Assembly (NCBI RefSeq): GCF_026341515.1 | Contig: NZ_JAPEOK010000001.1 | Span: 3,162,001-3,226,000 of the forward strand | Direction of reading: 5' to 3' | Length of the DNA stretch: 64,000 nt | Source: Streptomyces sp. NBC_00878 | GTDB lineage: Bacteria; Actinomycetota; Actinomycetes; Streptomycetales; Streptomycetaceae | Shown: one piece after another, positions 1-10,387 of the stretch | Position numbering within the stretch: the stretch's first letter is position 1 | Layout of the letters: the number at the start of each line of letters is the position of its first letter | Position numbers and translations under genes: made by a program | The notes under the pieces: model-generated | Told to the model about the DNA's origin: nothing | What the model saw: the letters and a program-made list of their open reading frames with translations, nothing else | Database searches by the model: none

Positions 1-113
1 GAGCCGCGGGGCGGCGGTGGTGAGTTCCATGTGTCTGCTCCCAACAGGCAGTCGAACGTGGACAGTTGGAGGGTTGGAGGGCGGGCGGTGGCCGCGTCGG
101 AGAATTTCGGGGT

Positions 114-278
114 TCAGCTCGACGTCTCGCGGCGTCGGCCGAGGCGCTCACGGACCGCGAAGACGGTCAGCCACACCCCGATGACGGCCGCGGCGACGAG
201 GGTGAACGAGAGCGGGGCGTGGGCGACGGTGCCGAGCATGAGGCCCAGCAGCAGGAGCGCCGCGACGAGGAACAGCAT
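114..278 (-). CDS. small membrane protein, 54 aa
   Basis: A 54-residue protein with two hydrophobic stretches (LFLVAALLLLGLMLGTVAHA near the N-terminus, then FTLVAAAVIGVWLTVFAV) and an Arg-rich tail (RERLGRRRETSS). It therefore looks like a two-pass inner-membrane miniprotein. The ATG is preceded at good spacing by GAGAGG. It lies upstream of and divergent to the TetR gene at 471, and the two paired operator sites at 392-460 lie between them, so the regulator may control this gene. I recall similar short membrane proteins beside TetR genes in Streptomyces but can name no function. The reading frame is seen directly; the role is inferred. Confidence 0.6.
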   Translation of the reverse strand: MLFLVAALLLLGLMLGTVAHAPLSFTLVAAAVIGVWLTVFAVRERLGRRRETSS

Positions 279-391
279 GAGATGCCTCTCGTGGAAGTCC
301 GGCGAGTCGCCGTGTCCGGTCCGTACAGCTCCGTACGTTCCGGATGCCCCCGGATGCCCCAGGGACTCGACAACTCGGTGAACGCTTGTGG

Positions 392-460
392 TAACAACTG
401 TTCACTGAATCCAGAGTCTAGCGCGCCCTACGACTTTCCCTCTACAGAGAACAGTTGTTA
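392..460. promoter_or_regulatory. paired operator, perfect 12-bp inverted repeat
   Basis: TAACAACTGTTC at 392-403 and its exact reverse complement GAACAGTTGTTA at 449-460 flank 45 bases. Each half is itself a near-palindrome (AACA..TGTT). The right copy ends 10 bases before the TetR start codon at 471. GTGAAC (378-383) and GTTCAC (400-405) add a further dyad around the left copy. TetR proteins commonly bind such sites next to their own gene, so autoregulation and control of the divergent small membrane protein are inferred. Confidence 0.65.
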
Positions 461-470
461 ACTACATGGC

Positions 471-1088
471 ATGAGTCACACCCTCGGCATCCGGCAGGCC
501 CAGAAACAGAAGACCCGACAGGCGTTCCTGGACGCCGCGTTGGGCCTGCTGGAGGAGCAGAGCCTCAGCAGTCTGGGCCTGCGCGAGGTCACCCGGGCCG
601 TCGGCGTCGCCCCGACCGCCTTCTACCGGCACTTCCACTCGACCGCGGATCTCGGGGTCGCCCTGGTCGAGGAGGCGCTGGGCAGCCTGCACCCGATGAT
701 CGCCGGCACCGTGTCCGCGGCCTGCGAGAGCGACGAACGCATCAACCGGGCCGTTGCCCTGATCGCCCGTCATGTGCGTGAGCATCCCGCGCACATCCGT
801 TTCATCGCACGCGAACGCAACGGCGGCGTACAGAAGGTCCGGGCCGCGATCGCGGAGCAGATGGACCGGTTCACCGCCGAGGTGCGGACCGAACTGGCCA
901 AGCAGCCCGAGTCGGCCGGCTGGAGCGACGACGACCTGCTGATGCTCGCCGGCCTGTACGTCGACCAGATGCTGATGACCGCCAGTACGTTCCTGGAGGC
1001 GGCCCCCGAGGAACAGGACCAGGTGGCCCGGGTGGCCACCCGCCGGATGCTGCTGATCGCCATCGGCCGCCGCCACTGGCTGGGCTGA
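471..1088 (+). CDS. TetR-family transcriptional regulator
   Basis: 205 aa. The N-terminal helix-turn-helix is clear (residues about 13-60: TRQAFLDAALGLLEE, then TRAVGVAPTAFYRHF with the family's YRHF signature). The C-terminal ligand-binding half is helical and of usual TetR length. It most resembles the FabR-like branch of Streptomyces TetR proteins, which suggests but does not prove a lipid-linked ligand. It is transcribed away from a 54-aa membrane protein gene, and two identical opposed operator sites lie directly upstream, so it probably represses itself. A strong hairpin follows at 1138-1167. Start ATG at 471; the next candidate would cut into the HTH. Confidence 0.85.
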   Translation: MSHTLGIRQAQKQKTRQAFLDAALGLLEEQSLSSLGLREVTRAVGVAPTAFYRHFHSTADLGVALVEEALGSLHPMIAGTVSAACESDERINRAVALIARHVREHPAHIRFIARERNGGVQKVRAAIAEQMDRFTAEVRTELAKQPESAGWSDDDLLMLAGLYVDQMLMTASTFLEAAPEEQDQVARVATRRMLLIAIGRRHWLG

Positions 1089-1137
1089 CGCCCCGTCGAC
1101 CCCCGGCCTCGCCGCGCACGCGCGCGGACACGACCTA

Positions 1138-1167
1138 GGGGCGCGTACGACCTTTCGTACGCGCCCC
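1138..1167. terminator. bidirectional terminator hairpin
   Basis: A 13-bp perfect stem (GGGGCGCGTACGA / TCGTACGCGCCCC) with a 4-base loop lies between the convergent TetR gene (ends 1088) and the lipoprotein gene (ends 1215). It can serve both strands. Confidence 0.8.
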
Positions 1168-1214
1168 TCGCGCCCTTCACACCCTTCGCGCTCTGCGGAA
1201 GGTCCGCGAGCGGG

Positions 1215-1640
1215 TCAGCCCTGGTCCTGCTGCTCCTGGCTCTGGCCCTGCTGGCCGCCGGTCCCGCAGCCTCCGCCCGGCCCGCCGCCCTGGCCGCCGC
1301 CGGGACCGCCACCCTGGCCGGGACCGCCGCTGGCCGCACCTGACGGCATCCCGGTGGGCGCGCCCGACGGGGCCTTCCCCGTAGCGGCACCGGACGGCGC
1401 CCCCGAAGGTGCCCCGGACGGAGCCCCGCTCGGCATCCCCGACGGAGCGCCGCTCGGAGCCCCGCTCGGTGCGCCGGACGGCGCCTGGCAGTTCTGCTGC
1501 CCCGAACTGCCGTTGCCGCTGCCATTACCCGAGGACGACGAGGAGTCGCCCGAGCCGCAGGCCGTCAGCAGGAGTGGCGACAGCGCCAGCAGGGCGATGG
1601 CGGGGATGTGACGTACGCGCGTCATGCGGACAGGCTTCAT
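1215..1640 (-). CDS. Ser/Gly/Ala/Pro-rich repeat lipoprotein
   Basis: About 141 aa from the ATG at 1640, which has GGGAG upstream. The N-terminus is a lipoprotein signal: basic residues, the hydrophobic stretch IPAIALLALSPLLL, then the lipobox LTAC followed by GSGDSSSSSG. The mature part is low complexity: at least eight tandem SGAP-type tetrapeptides (APSG/MPSG variants), then Gly-rich GPGQGGGPGGG runs, a Cys pair and a Gln-rich tail. It is probably anchored to the outer membrane face and spans the wall as a flexible extended chain. No catalytic domain is visible and I do not know its function. A longer reading frame to 1691 exists but would place 17 residues ahead of the signal peptide. Confidence 0.75.
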   Translation of the reverse strand: MKPVRMTRVRHIPAIALLALSPLLLTACGSGDSSSSSGNGSGNGSSGQQNCQAPSGAPSGAPSGAPSGMPSGAPSGAPSGAPSGAATGKAPSGAPTGMPSGAASGGPGQGGGPGGGQGGGPGGGCGTGGQQGQSQEQQDQG

Positions 1641-1830
1641 GAGGGCAACTCCCGTTTGGATGAGCGGAATCTGAGAGCCGCATGCAACCAACCGCCCATA
1701 GGCCCCGCTTGGGCCCGCGCTGTGCCCCGCCTGTGCCTAGAGCAAAGACCGACTCAACAAACCCGCCCTGACCTGCGCTTTCATCCGCTCGCCCCAACTC
1801 CCCCGCTGGTACAGGTCCGTGACAGAAGAA

Positions 1831-1890
1831 GCCAGGAGGCAGGAGCAGGAGGCAGGAGGCAGGAAGCAGGAAGCAGGAAGCAGGAAGCAG
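1831..1890. repeat. 7-bp tandem repeat (GGAAGCA/GGAGGCA)
   Basis: Sixty bases made of about eight copies of a 7-base unit, first the GGCAGGA variant and then four near-identical AGGAAGC units. It ends 15 bases beyond the stop codon of the minus-strand thioesterase gene. Looks like a slippage-prone microsatellite. Confidence 0.8.
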
Positions 1891-1905
1891 CTGACCGCGT
1901 ACGGA

Positions 1906-2772
1906 TCAGCCGAGCCGCACCCTGGCCAGTTGCCGTGACTGTGCGACGAGCCGGTCCGCGCTGTCCCACACCTCGGCGTCCTCCTCCAGGAAGCCGCCGG
2001 CGAGGTTGCGGGTGGTGATGGAGACCCGGAGCGGACCCGGCGCCGGACGGCAGCGCACGTGCACGGTCAACTCGACCGTCGGCACCCAGCCGGACAGGCC
2101 GATCTCGAAGGCGGTCGGCGGCAGCGCGTCCACCGCGAGGAGCAGCGAGAAGGGGTCCGCGTCACGGCCGTCGGCGAGGCCGAGCCAGGACCGCATCTCA
2201 CCCCTGCCGGACGGCGATCCGAGGGCCCAGCCCAGCGTGGCGGGGTCGAGCTTGAGCGCCAGCCGCCCGGTGATGGTGGAGCTGACGGAGCCGGCGAGGG
2301 GGCCGGGTCCGTCCTCGGGTCCGAGGCACTGGTCCATGGGCGGTATCGCGGGCGGCCGGGCCGCCGTACGGATGTCGTCGGGCAGGCCGTCGAGGTCTCC
2401 GTACGAGGCGAGCACGCGGAGCCGCTCGACCTCGCGGCCCTCGCCGTCGTACTGGTACAGGGACGCCTGGCCGGTGGAGAGGGTGCGACCGGTGCGTACG
2501 ACGTCGGTGCGGACGACCGCCGGGCCCGGCTGGGACGCGGTGAGGTAGTGCGCGGAGATCGTGAACGGGTCGGTGTGCGGCAGGGCGTCCGCGAGCGCGC
2601 GGCCGAGGACGGCGAGCAGATAGCCGCCGTTGACGGCGCCGATGACCGACCACCCGGCGGACAGGTCTATGTCGTAGACACCGGGTTCGCGTGGGGTGAC
2701 CGTGGTGTCGCGGTCGAACTCGCTGTCGCCGATGGTGGCCCGCGTCGCGTGCAGGGCAGCTGCTTCTGACAT
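1906..2772 (-). CDS. acyl-CoA thioesterase family protein (double hotdog)
   Basis: 288 aa from ATG at 2772 (MSEAAALHATRAT); a possible longer form starts at 2787. The sequence fits the TesB-like/double-hotdog thioesterase family common in actinomycetes: the N-terminal half carries WSVIGAVNGGYLLAVLGRAL and HYLTASQPGPAVV, and the C-terminal half carries GWVPTVELTVHVRC and GFLEEDAEVWDSADRLVAQS, matching the two hotdog repeats. The expected activity is hydrolysis of an acyl-CoA in the cytoplasm; the substrate cannot be read from sequence. It stands alone between a lipoprotein and a channel gene, with an odd 7-bp repeat tract just after its stop codon. Confidence 0.75.
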   Translation of the reverse strand: MSEAAALHATRATIGDSEFDRDTTVTPREPGVYDIDLSAGWSVIGAVNGGYLLAVLGRALADALPHTDPFTISAHYLTASQPGPAVVRTDVVRTGRTLSTGQASLYQYDGEGREVERLRVLASYGDLDGLPDDIRTAARPPAIPPMDQCLGPEDGPGPLAGSVSSTITGRLALKLDPATLGWALGSPSGRGEMRSWLGLADGRDADPFSLLLAVDALPPTAFEIGLSGWVPTVELTVHVRCRPAPGPLRVSITTRNLAGGFLEEDAEVWDSADRLVAQSRQLARVRLG

Positions 2773-2899
2773 GCCTGAACGGTACAACAGGCAATTACTA
2801 AGCGGTAGCTTTCCCTGTTTCGATCACGTGAAGCGCCTCTCGGCTCACCTCACACCACCCCACTCCAGCCCGCCCCGACCCACTCCGGCTCACTCCGGC

Positions 2900-3562
2900 T
2901 CACTCCGGCACCTCGACCGCCGTCGAGCGCCGATTCCACGCCCGGGGTGCGCGCCAGTGGTACCGCATCGCGAACAGCCGCAGCACGAAGGCCGTGATGA
3001 CGGCGAGCGCGGAGGTGAAGGTGGTCAGCGCGTCGTAGCGGATGCACAGGGCGACCATCGTGGCGCCGACTATGGCGGGCACGGCGTAGAGGTCGCGGTC
3101 CCAGCGCAGCAGCGAGGGCACCTCGTTGGCGAGGACGTCCCGCAGCACGCCGCCTCCCACGGCGGTCGCCAGTCCCAGGGTCACCGAGGCGGTGAGGCCC
3201 AGCCCGTACTCGTACGCCTTCGTCGTGCCCGCGACGCAGAAGAGGCCGAGCCCGGCCGCGTCGAAGACGTTCACACCGCGCTGGATCCGCTCCACCTCGG
3301 GGTGGAGGAAGAACACCAGCAGAGCGGCGAACAGCGGCGTGATGAAGTACCCCAGATCCGTGAAGGCCGCCGGCGGTACGGCCCCGATGACCAGGTCCCG
3401 GAACAGCCCGCCGCCCAGCGCGGTGACCTCGGCCAGGACGGCGATGCCGAAGACGTCGAAGTTCTTGCGGACGGCCAGCAGGGCGCCGGAGATCGCGAAG
3501 ACGAAGATGCCGATCAGGTCGAGCGTGTGCTGGACGGACGGGGTGAAGAGTTCCTGGGTCAC
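2900..3562 (-). CDS. TRIC/UPF0126 family cation-channel-like membrane protein
   Basis: 220 aa from GTG at 3562 (VTQELFTPSVQHTLD); the frame extends upstream to 3601, with another GTG at 3583. It contains the duplicated UPF0126 architecture: GIFVFAISGALLAVRKNFDVFG and ALGGGLFRDLVIGAVPP in the first half, echoed by DAAGLGLFCVAGTTKA and GGGVLRDVLANEVPSLL in the second. About seven transmembrane helices are expected. Bacterial members form trimeric monovalent-cation-conducting channels. The Gly-rich kinks and R-D pairs typical of the family are present. It is separate from the downstream importer operon; an AT-richer stretch (3605-3665) lies between. Confidence 0.8.
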   Translation of the reverse strand: MTQELFTPSVQHTLDLIGIFVFAISGALLAVRKNFDVFGIAVLAEVTALGGGLFRDLVIGAVPPAAFTDLGYFITPLFAALLVFFLHPEVERIQRGVNVFDAAGLGLFCVAGTTKAYEYGLGLTASVTLGLATAVGGGVLRDVLANEVPSLLRWDRDLYAVPAIVGATMVALCIRYDALTTFTSALAVITAFVLRLFAMRYHWRAPRAWNRRSTAVEVPE

Positions 3563-3666
3563 CCGAACATTCTCACCCAGCACCGAGCCCCCGCCTTCCA
3601 TTGCAAGGCAGAGGCTCGATGTTACTTACGTCTCTGTTGCTTACATCGCTTGATTACTTCGCTTGC

Positions 3667-4928
<1,262 letters not shown>

Positions 4929-4932
<4 letters not shown>

Positions 4933-6022
4933 AGCTTCGGCGCAATCTCTTCGGTCCAGATCCGTTCCCGCTGCTCATGCGTCATGTGGCAGGCGGCCCA
5001 GTGCTGGCTGCCGACCTCGGTCAGCTCGGGGCGGACCGTGCGGGTGACGTTGTCCTTGGGGACGTCCGCGTACGAGCAGCGCGGGTTGAAGGCGCAGCCC
5101 GACGGGATGTTGATCAGCGAGGGCGGGGAACCCTTGACCGGGATCAGCCGCTCGGTCTGCTCACGGTCCAGGCGCGGCATGGAACCGAGCAGGCCCCAGG
5201 TGTACGGATGCCGGGGCTCGTAGAAGACCTTCTCGGCCGGGCCCCGCTCGATGCAGCGGCCGCCGTACATCACCAGGATGTCGTCGGAGAGCTCGGCGAC
5301 GACGCCCAGGTCGTGGGTGATGATGATGACCGCGGAGCCGAACTCCTGCTGCAGGTCCCGGATGAGGTCGAGGATCTGCGCCTGGACGGTCACGTCGAGG
5401 GCGGTCGTCGGCTCGTCCGCGATCAGCAGCTCGGGGTTGTTGACCAGCGACATCGCGATCATCGCGCGCTGGCGCATACCGCCGGAGAACTCGTGCGGAT
5501 AGCTGTCGACCCGCTTGTCCGGCTGCGGGATGCCGACCCGGTCGAGCATCTCGACGGCACGCCTGCGCGCCACCTTCTTGTCGACCTTGTGGTGGATCCG
5601 GTACGCCTCCACGATCTGCTGGCCGATCGTGTAGTACGGGTGCAGCGCCGACAGCGGGTCCTGGAAGATCATCGCCATCTCGCGGCCACGCAGCTTGCGC
5701 ACGTAGTCGGGGTCGGCGGAGAGCAGTTCCGTGCCGTCGAGCCAGATCTCGCCGGAGATCTGTGCCTTGCGCTTGCCGTACTGGCCCGCGGTGTGCAGGC
5801 CCATGATGCCGAGCGAGGTCACCGACTTGCCGGAGCCGGACTCGCCCACGATGCCGAGGGTCTTGCCCTTCTCCAGCGTGAAGCTGAGCCCGTCGACGGA
5901 CTTGACCAGGCCGTCGTCGGTCGGGAAGTGGACCTTCAGGTCGCGGACTTCGAGGAAGGCGGAGGGCGCGGGCGAGTCCTTGACGGGCTCGCCCACCGCG
6001 GCTCCACTCTTGCTGAGTTCGG

Positions 6023-6026
<4 letters not shown>
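4929..6026 (-). CDS. oligopeptide ABC importer ATPase (DppD/OppD type)
   Basis: 365 aa starting at MTELSKSG (ATG 6026), chosen because it overlaps the end of the upstream permease gene by 4 bases and the domain starts about 20 residues later. Walker A GESGSGKS (61-68), signature FSGGMRQR (180-187) and Walker B LLIADEP (200-206) are intact. The C-terminal oligopeptide domain has the expected cysteines ([17 protein letters not shown]), which in some DppD relatives bind an Fe-S cluster. It forms the second NBD of the peptide importer encoded by this operon. Cytoplasmic, membrane-associated. Confidence 0.93.
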
Positions 6027-7021
<995 letters not shown>

Positions 7022-7043
7022 TGCTCTCGGCCCGGCGGCGGTG

Positions 7044-7078
7044 CCGCGGGCCACCGGAGGTCTTCCGGTGGCCCGCGG
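7044..7078 (-). terminator. hairpin between binding-protein and permease genes
   Basis: A 15-bp perfect stem (CCGCGGGCCACCGGA / TCCGGTGGCCCGCGG) with a 5-base loop lies directly after the solute-binding protein gene and before the permease gene on the minus strand. In ABC operons such hairpins often act as partial terminators or RNA stabilisers that make the binding protein the most abundant product; that role is inferred. Confidence 0.7.
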
Positions 7079-7138
7079 GTCACGCCGCGCCGGCCTTCAC
7101 CTGCCTTTCGTGCCGTATGGCGGGTGCGCCGGTCGGTG

Positions 7139-8929
7139 TTACTTCTTCAGGCCCAGGTTGACGAAGTCGTACTGACCGCTGTAGCCGTCGGTCGTGTAGA
7201 CGTTCGCCAGGTTGCTGGAGCGCCAGTTGATGAACTTCTCGAAGACGAAGGGCAGGTAGTAACCGCCCTCCATGACCTTGTGGTTGATCTCCGAGGAGAT
7301 CTCGGCCTTCTTCGCGTCGTCGAGCTCCTTGACATAGCTGTCGAAGAGGCCGTCGATCGTCTTGTCCTTGATCAGGGCGAAGTTGTTGTTGCCGCTCTCG
7401 AGGATGTAGGCGCTGTCCCACAGGGGCAGGCCGTAGCCCTGGACGGTCGGGAAGTCCGGGCCCCAGCCCATGATGATGATGCCGTAGCCCTTCTTCTTCA
7501 CGTTCTCGGGGCTACCGATGATGCCGGTGGTCTGCGCACCGTCGAACTGGTCGATCTCGGCGGTGATGCCGACCTTCTTCAGCGAGGCCTGGAGGGACTC
7601 GGCGGTGGCCACCTCGACCGGCTTGTTGTTGCGGACCGCGATGGTGGTCTTGAAGCCGTTCGGCTGACCGCAGGCCTTGAGCTCTTCCTTGGCCTTGGCG
7701 GCGTTGCCGTTCTTGTTCGTCGTGGCCGACTCGTACGGGTCGTACTTCTGGCCCTCGGAGCCCGGGACGGACGGCGGCAGCATGTTGGTGCCGATGTCAC
7801 CACCGGCGACCGGGCCACCGCGAGCGGTCTGCAGCGACTCGTGGTCGGCGCCGTAGATCACGGCCTTGCGGCAGTGCTCGTTGTCGAACGGCTTGACGCT
7901 CTGCGGGAAGACCGCGTAGCGGATGTAGCCGGAGACCGGGTTGTCCAGGTTGCCCTTGTGCTCCTTCAGGGCGGTGGTGCGGCCCTGCGGGGACAGACCG
8001 GTCTGGCCGATGTCCAGGTCGTAGTCGCCGTTGATCAGGCGCTGGTCCATGTCATTGGCGTTGGTGAAGAAGTTGACCGTGATCTTGTCCGGGTACGCCT
8101 TGCGGATCGGGTCCGAGGACTGCTTCCACTCGGTGTTGCGGACCAGCGTGAGGTTCTTGTTCGGCGTGTACGACTGGAACTTGTACGGGCCGGACGAGAA
8201 CGGCTTCAGGCCGTACTTGGACTTGGTGTCCTTGTCCTGGCGGACCGGGGACGCCGAGGTCAGCGCGAGCATCTCCTCGAAGTCCGAGTTCGCCTCGGGC
8301 AGCTTGAAGACGATGGTCTTGTCGTCCGGCGTCTCGATCGCCTTCAGACCCAGCTTGTCCGCGGACTTGTCCTTGTAGGGGCCCTTGTACTCGGCCTTGG
8401 GGTCGAGCACCTGCTGGAGGTAGATCGGCCCGCCGGACAGCACGTCCTGCGCCCACACGCGCTCGATGCCGTACTTGATGTCCTTGGAGGTGATGGGCTT
8501 GCCATCCTCCCAGGTGATCCCGTCCTGCAGCTTGTACGTGTAGGTCTTCTTGTCGGCGCTGATCTCGGCCGTGCTGGTGGCGAGGTCAGGCGTGACCTTG
8601 GCGCCCTCGGCACCCGGCTCCGCCTTGTTGGTCACCAGCTGACGGCTGTAGTAGCGCGAGAAGTTCCACATGAAGCCGTAGTAACCGCGCGTGGTGTCCC
8701 ACGAGTCGGCATCCTGGGCGCCGGCGAACTTCAGCGTGCCGCCCTTCTTGGCGAGGGAGGCCTGCGCGACCTTGTTGTTGGCTGCGTTGAAGCCGGCCGC
8801 GCCGTTCTTCGAGCCGCCGTCGTCGTCGTTGCCGCCGCCGCCGCACGCCGCCGTGGACAGCAGTGCAGCGACCACGGCTGCGGCGGCCACGGCCTGCTTG
8901 CGCCGCCCTGTGGTGCGTTGGGTACTCAC
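7139..8929 (-). CDS. oligopeptide-binding lipoprotein (DppA/OppA, SBP family 5)
   Basis: 596 aa. The lipoprotein signal is clear: basic RTTGRRKQ, hydrophobic AVAAAAVVAALLS, lipobox TAAC followed by GGGGNDDDGG. The mature protein has the family 5 layout, with early DLATSTAEISADKKTYTYKL and ITWEDGKPITSKDIKYGIER motifs and the YLPFVFEKFINWRSSNLANV C-terminal region. It captures peptides outside the membrane for the DppBC permease. It is flanked by hairpins at 8951-8973 and 7044-7078, which fits a separately abundant mRNA segment. Peptide importers of this type in Streptomyces include BldK-like systems affecting development, but nothing here assigns this one to that role. Confidence 0.93.
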   Translation of the reverse strand: MSTQRTTGRRKQAVAAAAVVAALLSTAACGGGGNDDDGGSKNGAAGFNAANNKVAQASLAKKGGTLKFAGAQDADSWDTTRGYYGFMWNFSRYYSRQLVTNKAEPGAEGAKVTPDLATSTAEISADKKTYTYKLQDGITWEDGKPITSKDIKYGIERVWAQDVLSGGPIYLQQVLDPKAEYKGPYKDKSADKLGLKAIETPDDKTIVFKLPEANSDFEEMLALTSASPVRQDKDTKSKYGLKPFSSGPYKFQSYTPNKNLTLVRNTEWKQSSDPIRKAYPDKITVNFFTNANDMDQRLINGDYDLDIGQTGLSPQGRTTALKEHKGNLDNPVSGYIRYAVFPQSVKPFDNEHCRKAVIYGADHESLQTARGGPVAGGDIGTNMLPPSVPGSEGQKYDPYESATTNKNGNAAKAKEELKACGQPNGFKTTIAVRNNKPVEVATAESLQASLKKVGITAEIDQFDGAQTTGIIGSPENVKKKGYGIIIMGWGPDFPTVQGYGLPLWDSAYILESGNNNFALIKDKTIDGLFDSYVKELDDAKKAEISSEINHKVMEGGYYLPFVFEKFINWRSSNLANVYTTDGYSGQYDFVNLGLKK

Positions 8930-8950
8930 TCGGATCCTCCGATATATAGC

Positions 8951-8973
8951 GGCCCGTCGACAGATGACGGGCC
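8951..8973 (-). promoter_or_regulatory. hairpin before binding-protein gene
   Basis: GGCCCGTC and GACGGGCC form an 8-bp stem with a 7-base loop in the 60-base gap between the dppC-type stop and the dppA-type start on the minus strand. Could be an RNA-processing or partial termination element. Confidence 0.45.
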
Positions 8974-8989
8974 CTGGGGGTACGGCAGT

Positions 8990-10003
8990 TCAGCGGGAAC
9001 CCTTCGGGTCGAGCGCATCGCGTACGCCGTCGCCGAAGAGGTTGAAGGAGAGCACGGTGATGAAGATCGCTACACCCGGGATCACCATGTAGGTGGGGTC
9101 CGAGTCGTAGTAGTCGATCGCGGAGGAGAGCATCTGACCCCAGGAGGCGGTGGGCGGCTTGACGCCCACGCCCAGGAAGCTGAGCGCCGCCTCGGTGAGG
9201 ATGTTGGTCGGGATCATCATCGTCGTGTACACGATGATGGGCGCGACGAGGTTGGGCAGCAGTTCCTTGAACAGGATGTAGAACCGCCCGGCCCCGAGGC
9301 TGCGCGCCGCCTCCACGTACTCGCGCTCGCGCAGGGAGAGCGTCTGGCCGCGCACCACACGTCCGACATAGGGCCAGCCGAAGAAGCCGATCACCAGGAT
9401 CATGACGAACAGGCGCACGCCCGTGCCGGTCAGGCCCAGCATCTCGTTCGGCATGACCGAGACCAGGGCGATGATGAAGAGCAGCTGCGGGAAGGCCAGC
9501 AGGCCGTCCATCACCCGGCTGATGAGCGCGTCGACCCAGCCGCCGAAGTAGCCGGCGAGGACACCGAGGACCGTGCCGAGGACCACGGCGACCAGGGCCG
9601 ACAGGAAACCGACCAGGAGCGAGATCCGGGCGCCGTAGACGATCCGGGCGAAGATGTCACGGCCGCTGACCGGCTCGACGCCGAAGAGGTGGTCTCCGCT
9701 GATGCCGCCGAAGGACCCCGTGGGGGTCGAGAAGAGCGGATCGATCAGGTCCTCGTGGTGGGCCTCGGGGTCCTGCCCGACCAGGTTCGTGATCACGGGG
9801 GCGAGCAGCGCGATCGCGATCAGCACGAGCACGACGACGCCACCCGTCAGGGCCAGCTTGTCGCGCTTCAGGCGCTCCCAGGCGATGCGGCCGAGGGAAC
9901 GTCCTTGTACCGCCTTCGCCTCGGCGGAACCGGCGCCGAGCGCCGCCTCCTCGGCCGCGCTCGGCGCGGCTTCGGCCGTCGGCTCGTGCAATGGTGCCGT
10001 CAT
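8990..10003 (-). CDS. oligopeptide ABC importer permease (DppC type)
   Basis: 337 aa from MTAPLHEPTAEAAP (ATG 10003). The open frame extends far upstream, but this start fits DppC proteins, which begin with an Ala/Glu-rich cytoplasmic tail before TM1 (LTGGVVVLVLIAIALLAPVI). About six transmembrane helices; the EAA loop is REREYVEAARSLGAGRFYILFKE. The C-terminus (SFNLFGDGVRDALDPKGSR) is the canonical DppC ending. It is the first gene of the dppC-dppA-dppB-dppD-dppF order, an arrangement seen in Streptomyces peptide importers. The upstream 384 bases presumably hold the operon promoter. Confidence 0.92.
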   Translation of the reverse strand: MTAPLHEPTAEAAPSAAEEAALGAGSAEAKAVQGRSLGRIAWERLKRDKLALTGGVVVLVLIAIALLAPVITNLVGQDPEAHHEDLIDPLFSTPTGSFGGISGDHLFGVEPVSGRDIFARIVYGARISLLVGFLSALVAVVLGTVLGVLAGYFGGWVDALISRVMDGLLAFPQLLFIIALVSVMPNEMLGLTGTGVRLFVMILVIGFFGWPYVGRVVRGQTLSLREREYVEAARSLGAGRFYILFKELLPNLVAPIIVYTTMMIPTNILTEAALSFLGVGVKPPTASWGQMLSSAIDYYDSDPTYMVIPGVAIFITVLSFNLFGDGVRDALDPKGSR

Positions 10004-10387
10004 CGTGGCAGGGACCCCTCTCAACCGGCGGTAGCCGGCCCACACTTGCCGCTGTAGCGGCGTGATCAGTCCGTCGTACACGGGGGCGAAACCCCCTGGA
10101 CCGGGAGTCTTCAACGCCTCAGCGATCTGTTGCCAGACCTGACGGTGAATGGATGCGCAAACGTGATGCTGTCTGGGGGGTTCCGTTATCCGAACGCCGG
10201 GTAACAGGGGTCGGACGCGGAACATTTGGTGCGGAAGCGGCCTTACATCTCATTTACCCGCGTAGATCTGGACATACCGCCCGGGGTTGAGGCGGGAGGG
10301 GAAGCGGATGCTCCACGGAATGGACTCAATGAGTTCGAACAGGAACGGACTCGACGAGTCCGGATCATCTCAGGTCTTCGGATGAGC
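10004..10387. promoter_or_regulatory. upstream region of the peptide-importer operon
   Basis: This 384-base stretch has no convincing gene. It separates the start of the importer operon from the end of the SseB-like gene (both minus strand). Two related dyads stand 25 bases apart: GGACTCAATGAGTTC (10322-10336) and GGACTCGACGAGTCC (10347-10361, a perfect GGACTC-N3-GAGTCC). They could be regulator sites, or the second could help terminate the sseB-like transcript. I cannot place a -10/-35 pair with confidence. Confidence 0.45.

Noticed and set aside
7022..7054. Longer start for the DppB-type permease
   Set aside because: The extension enters one arm of a 15-bp hairpin and adds residues not typical for the family.
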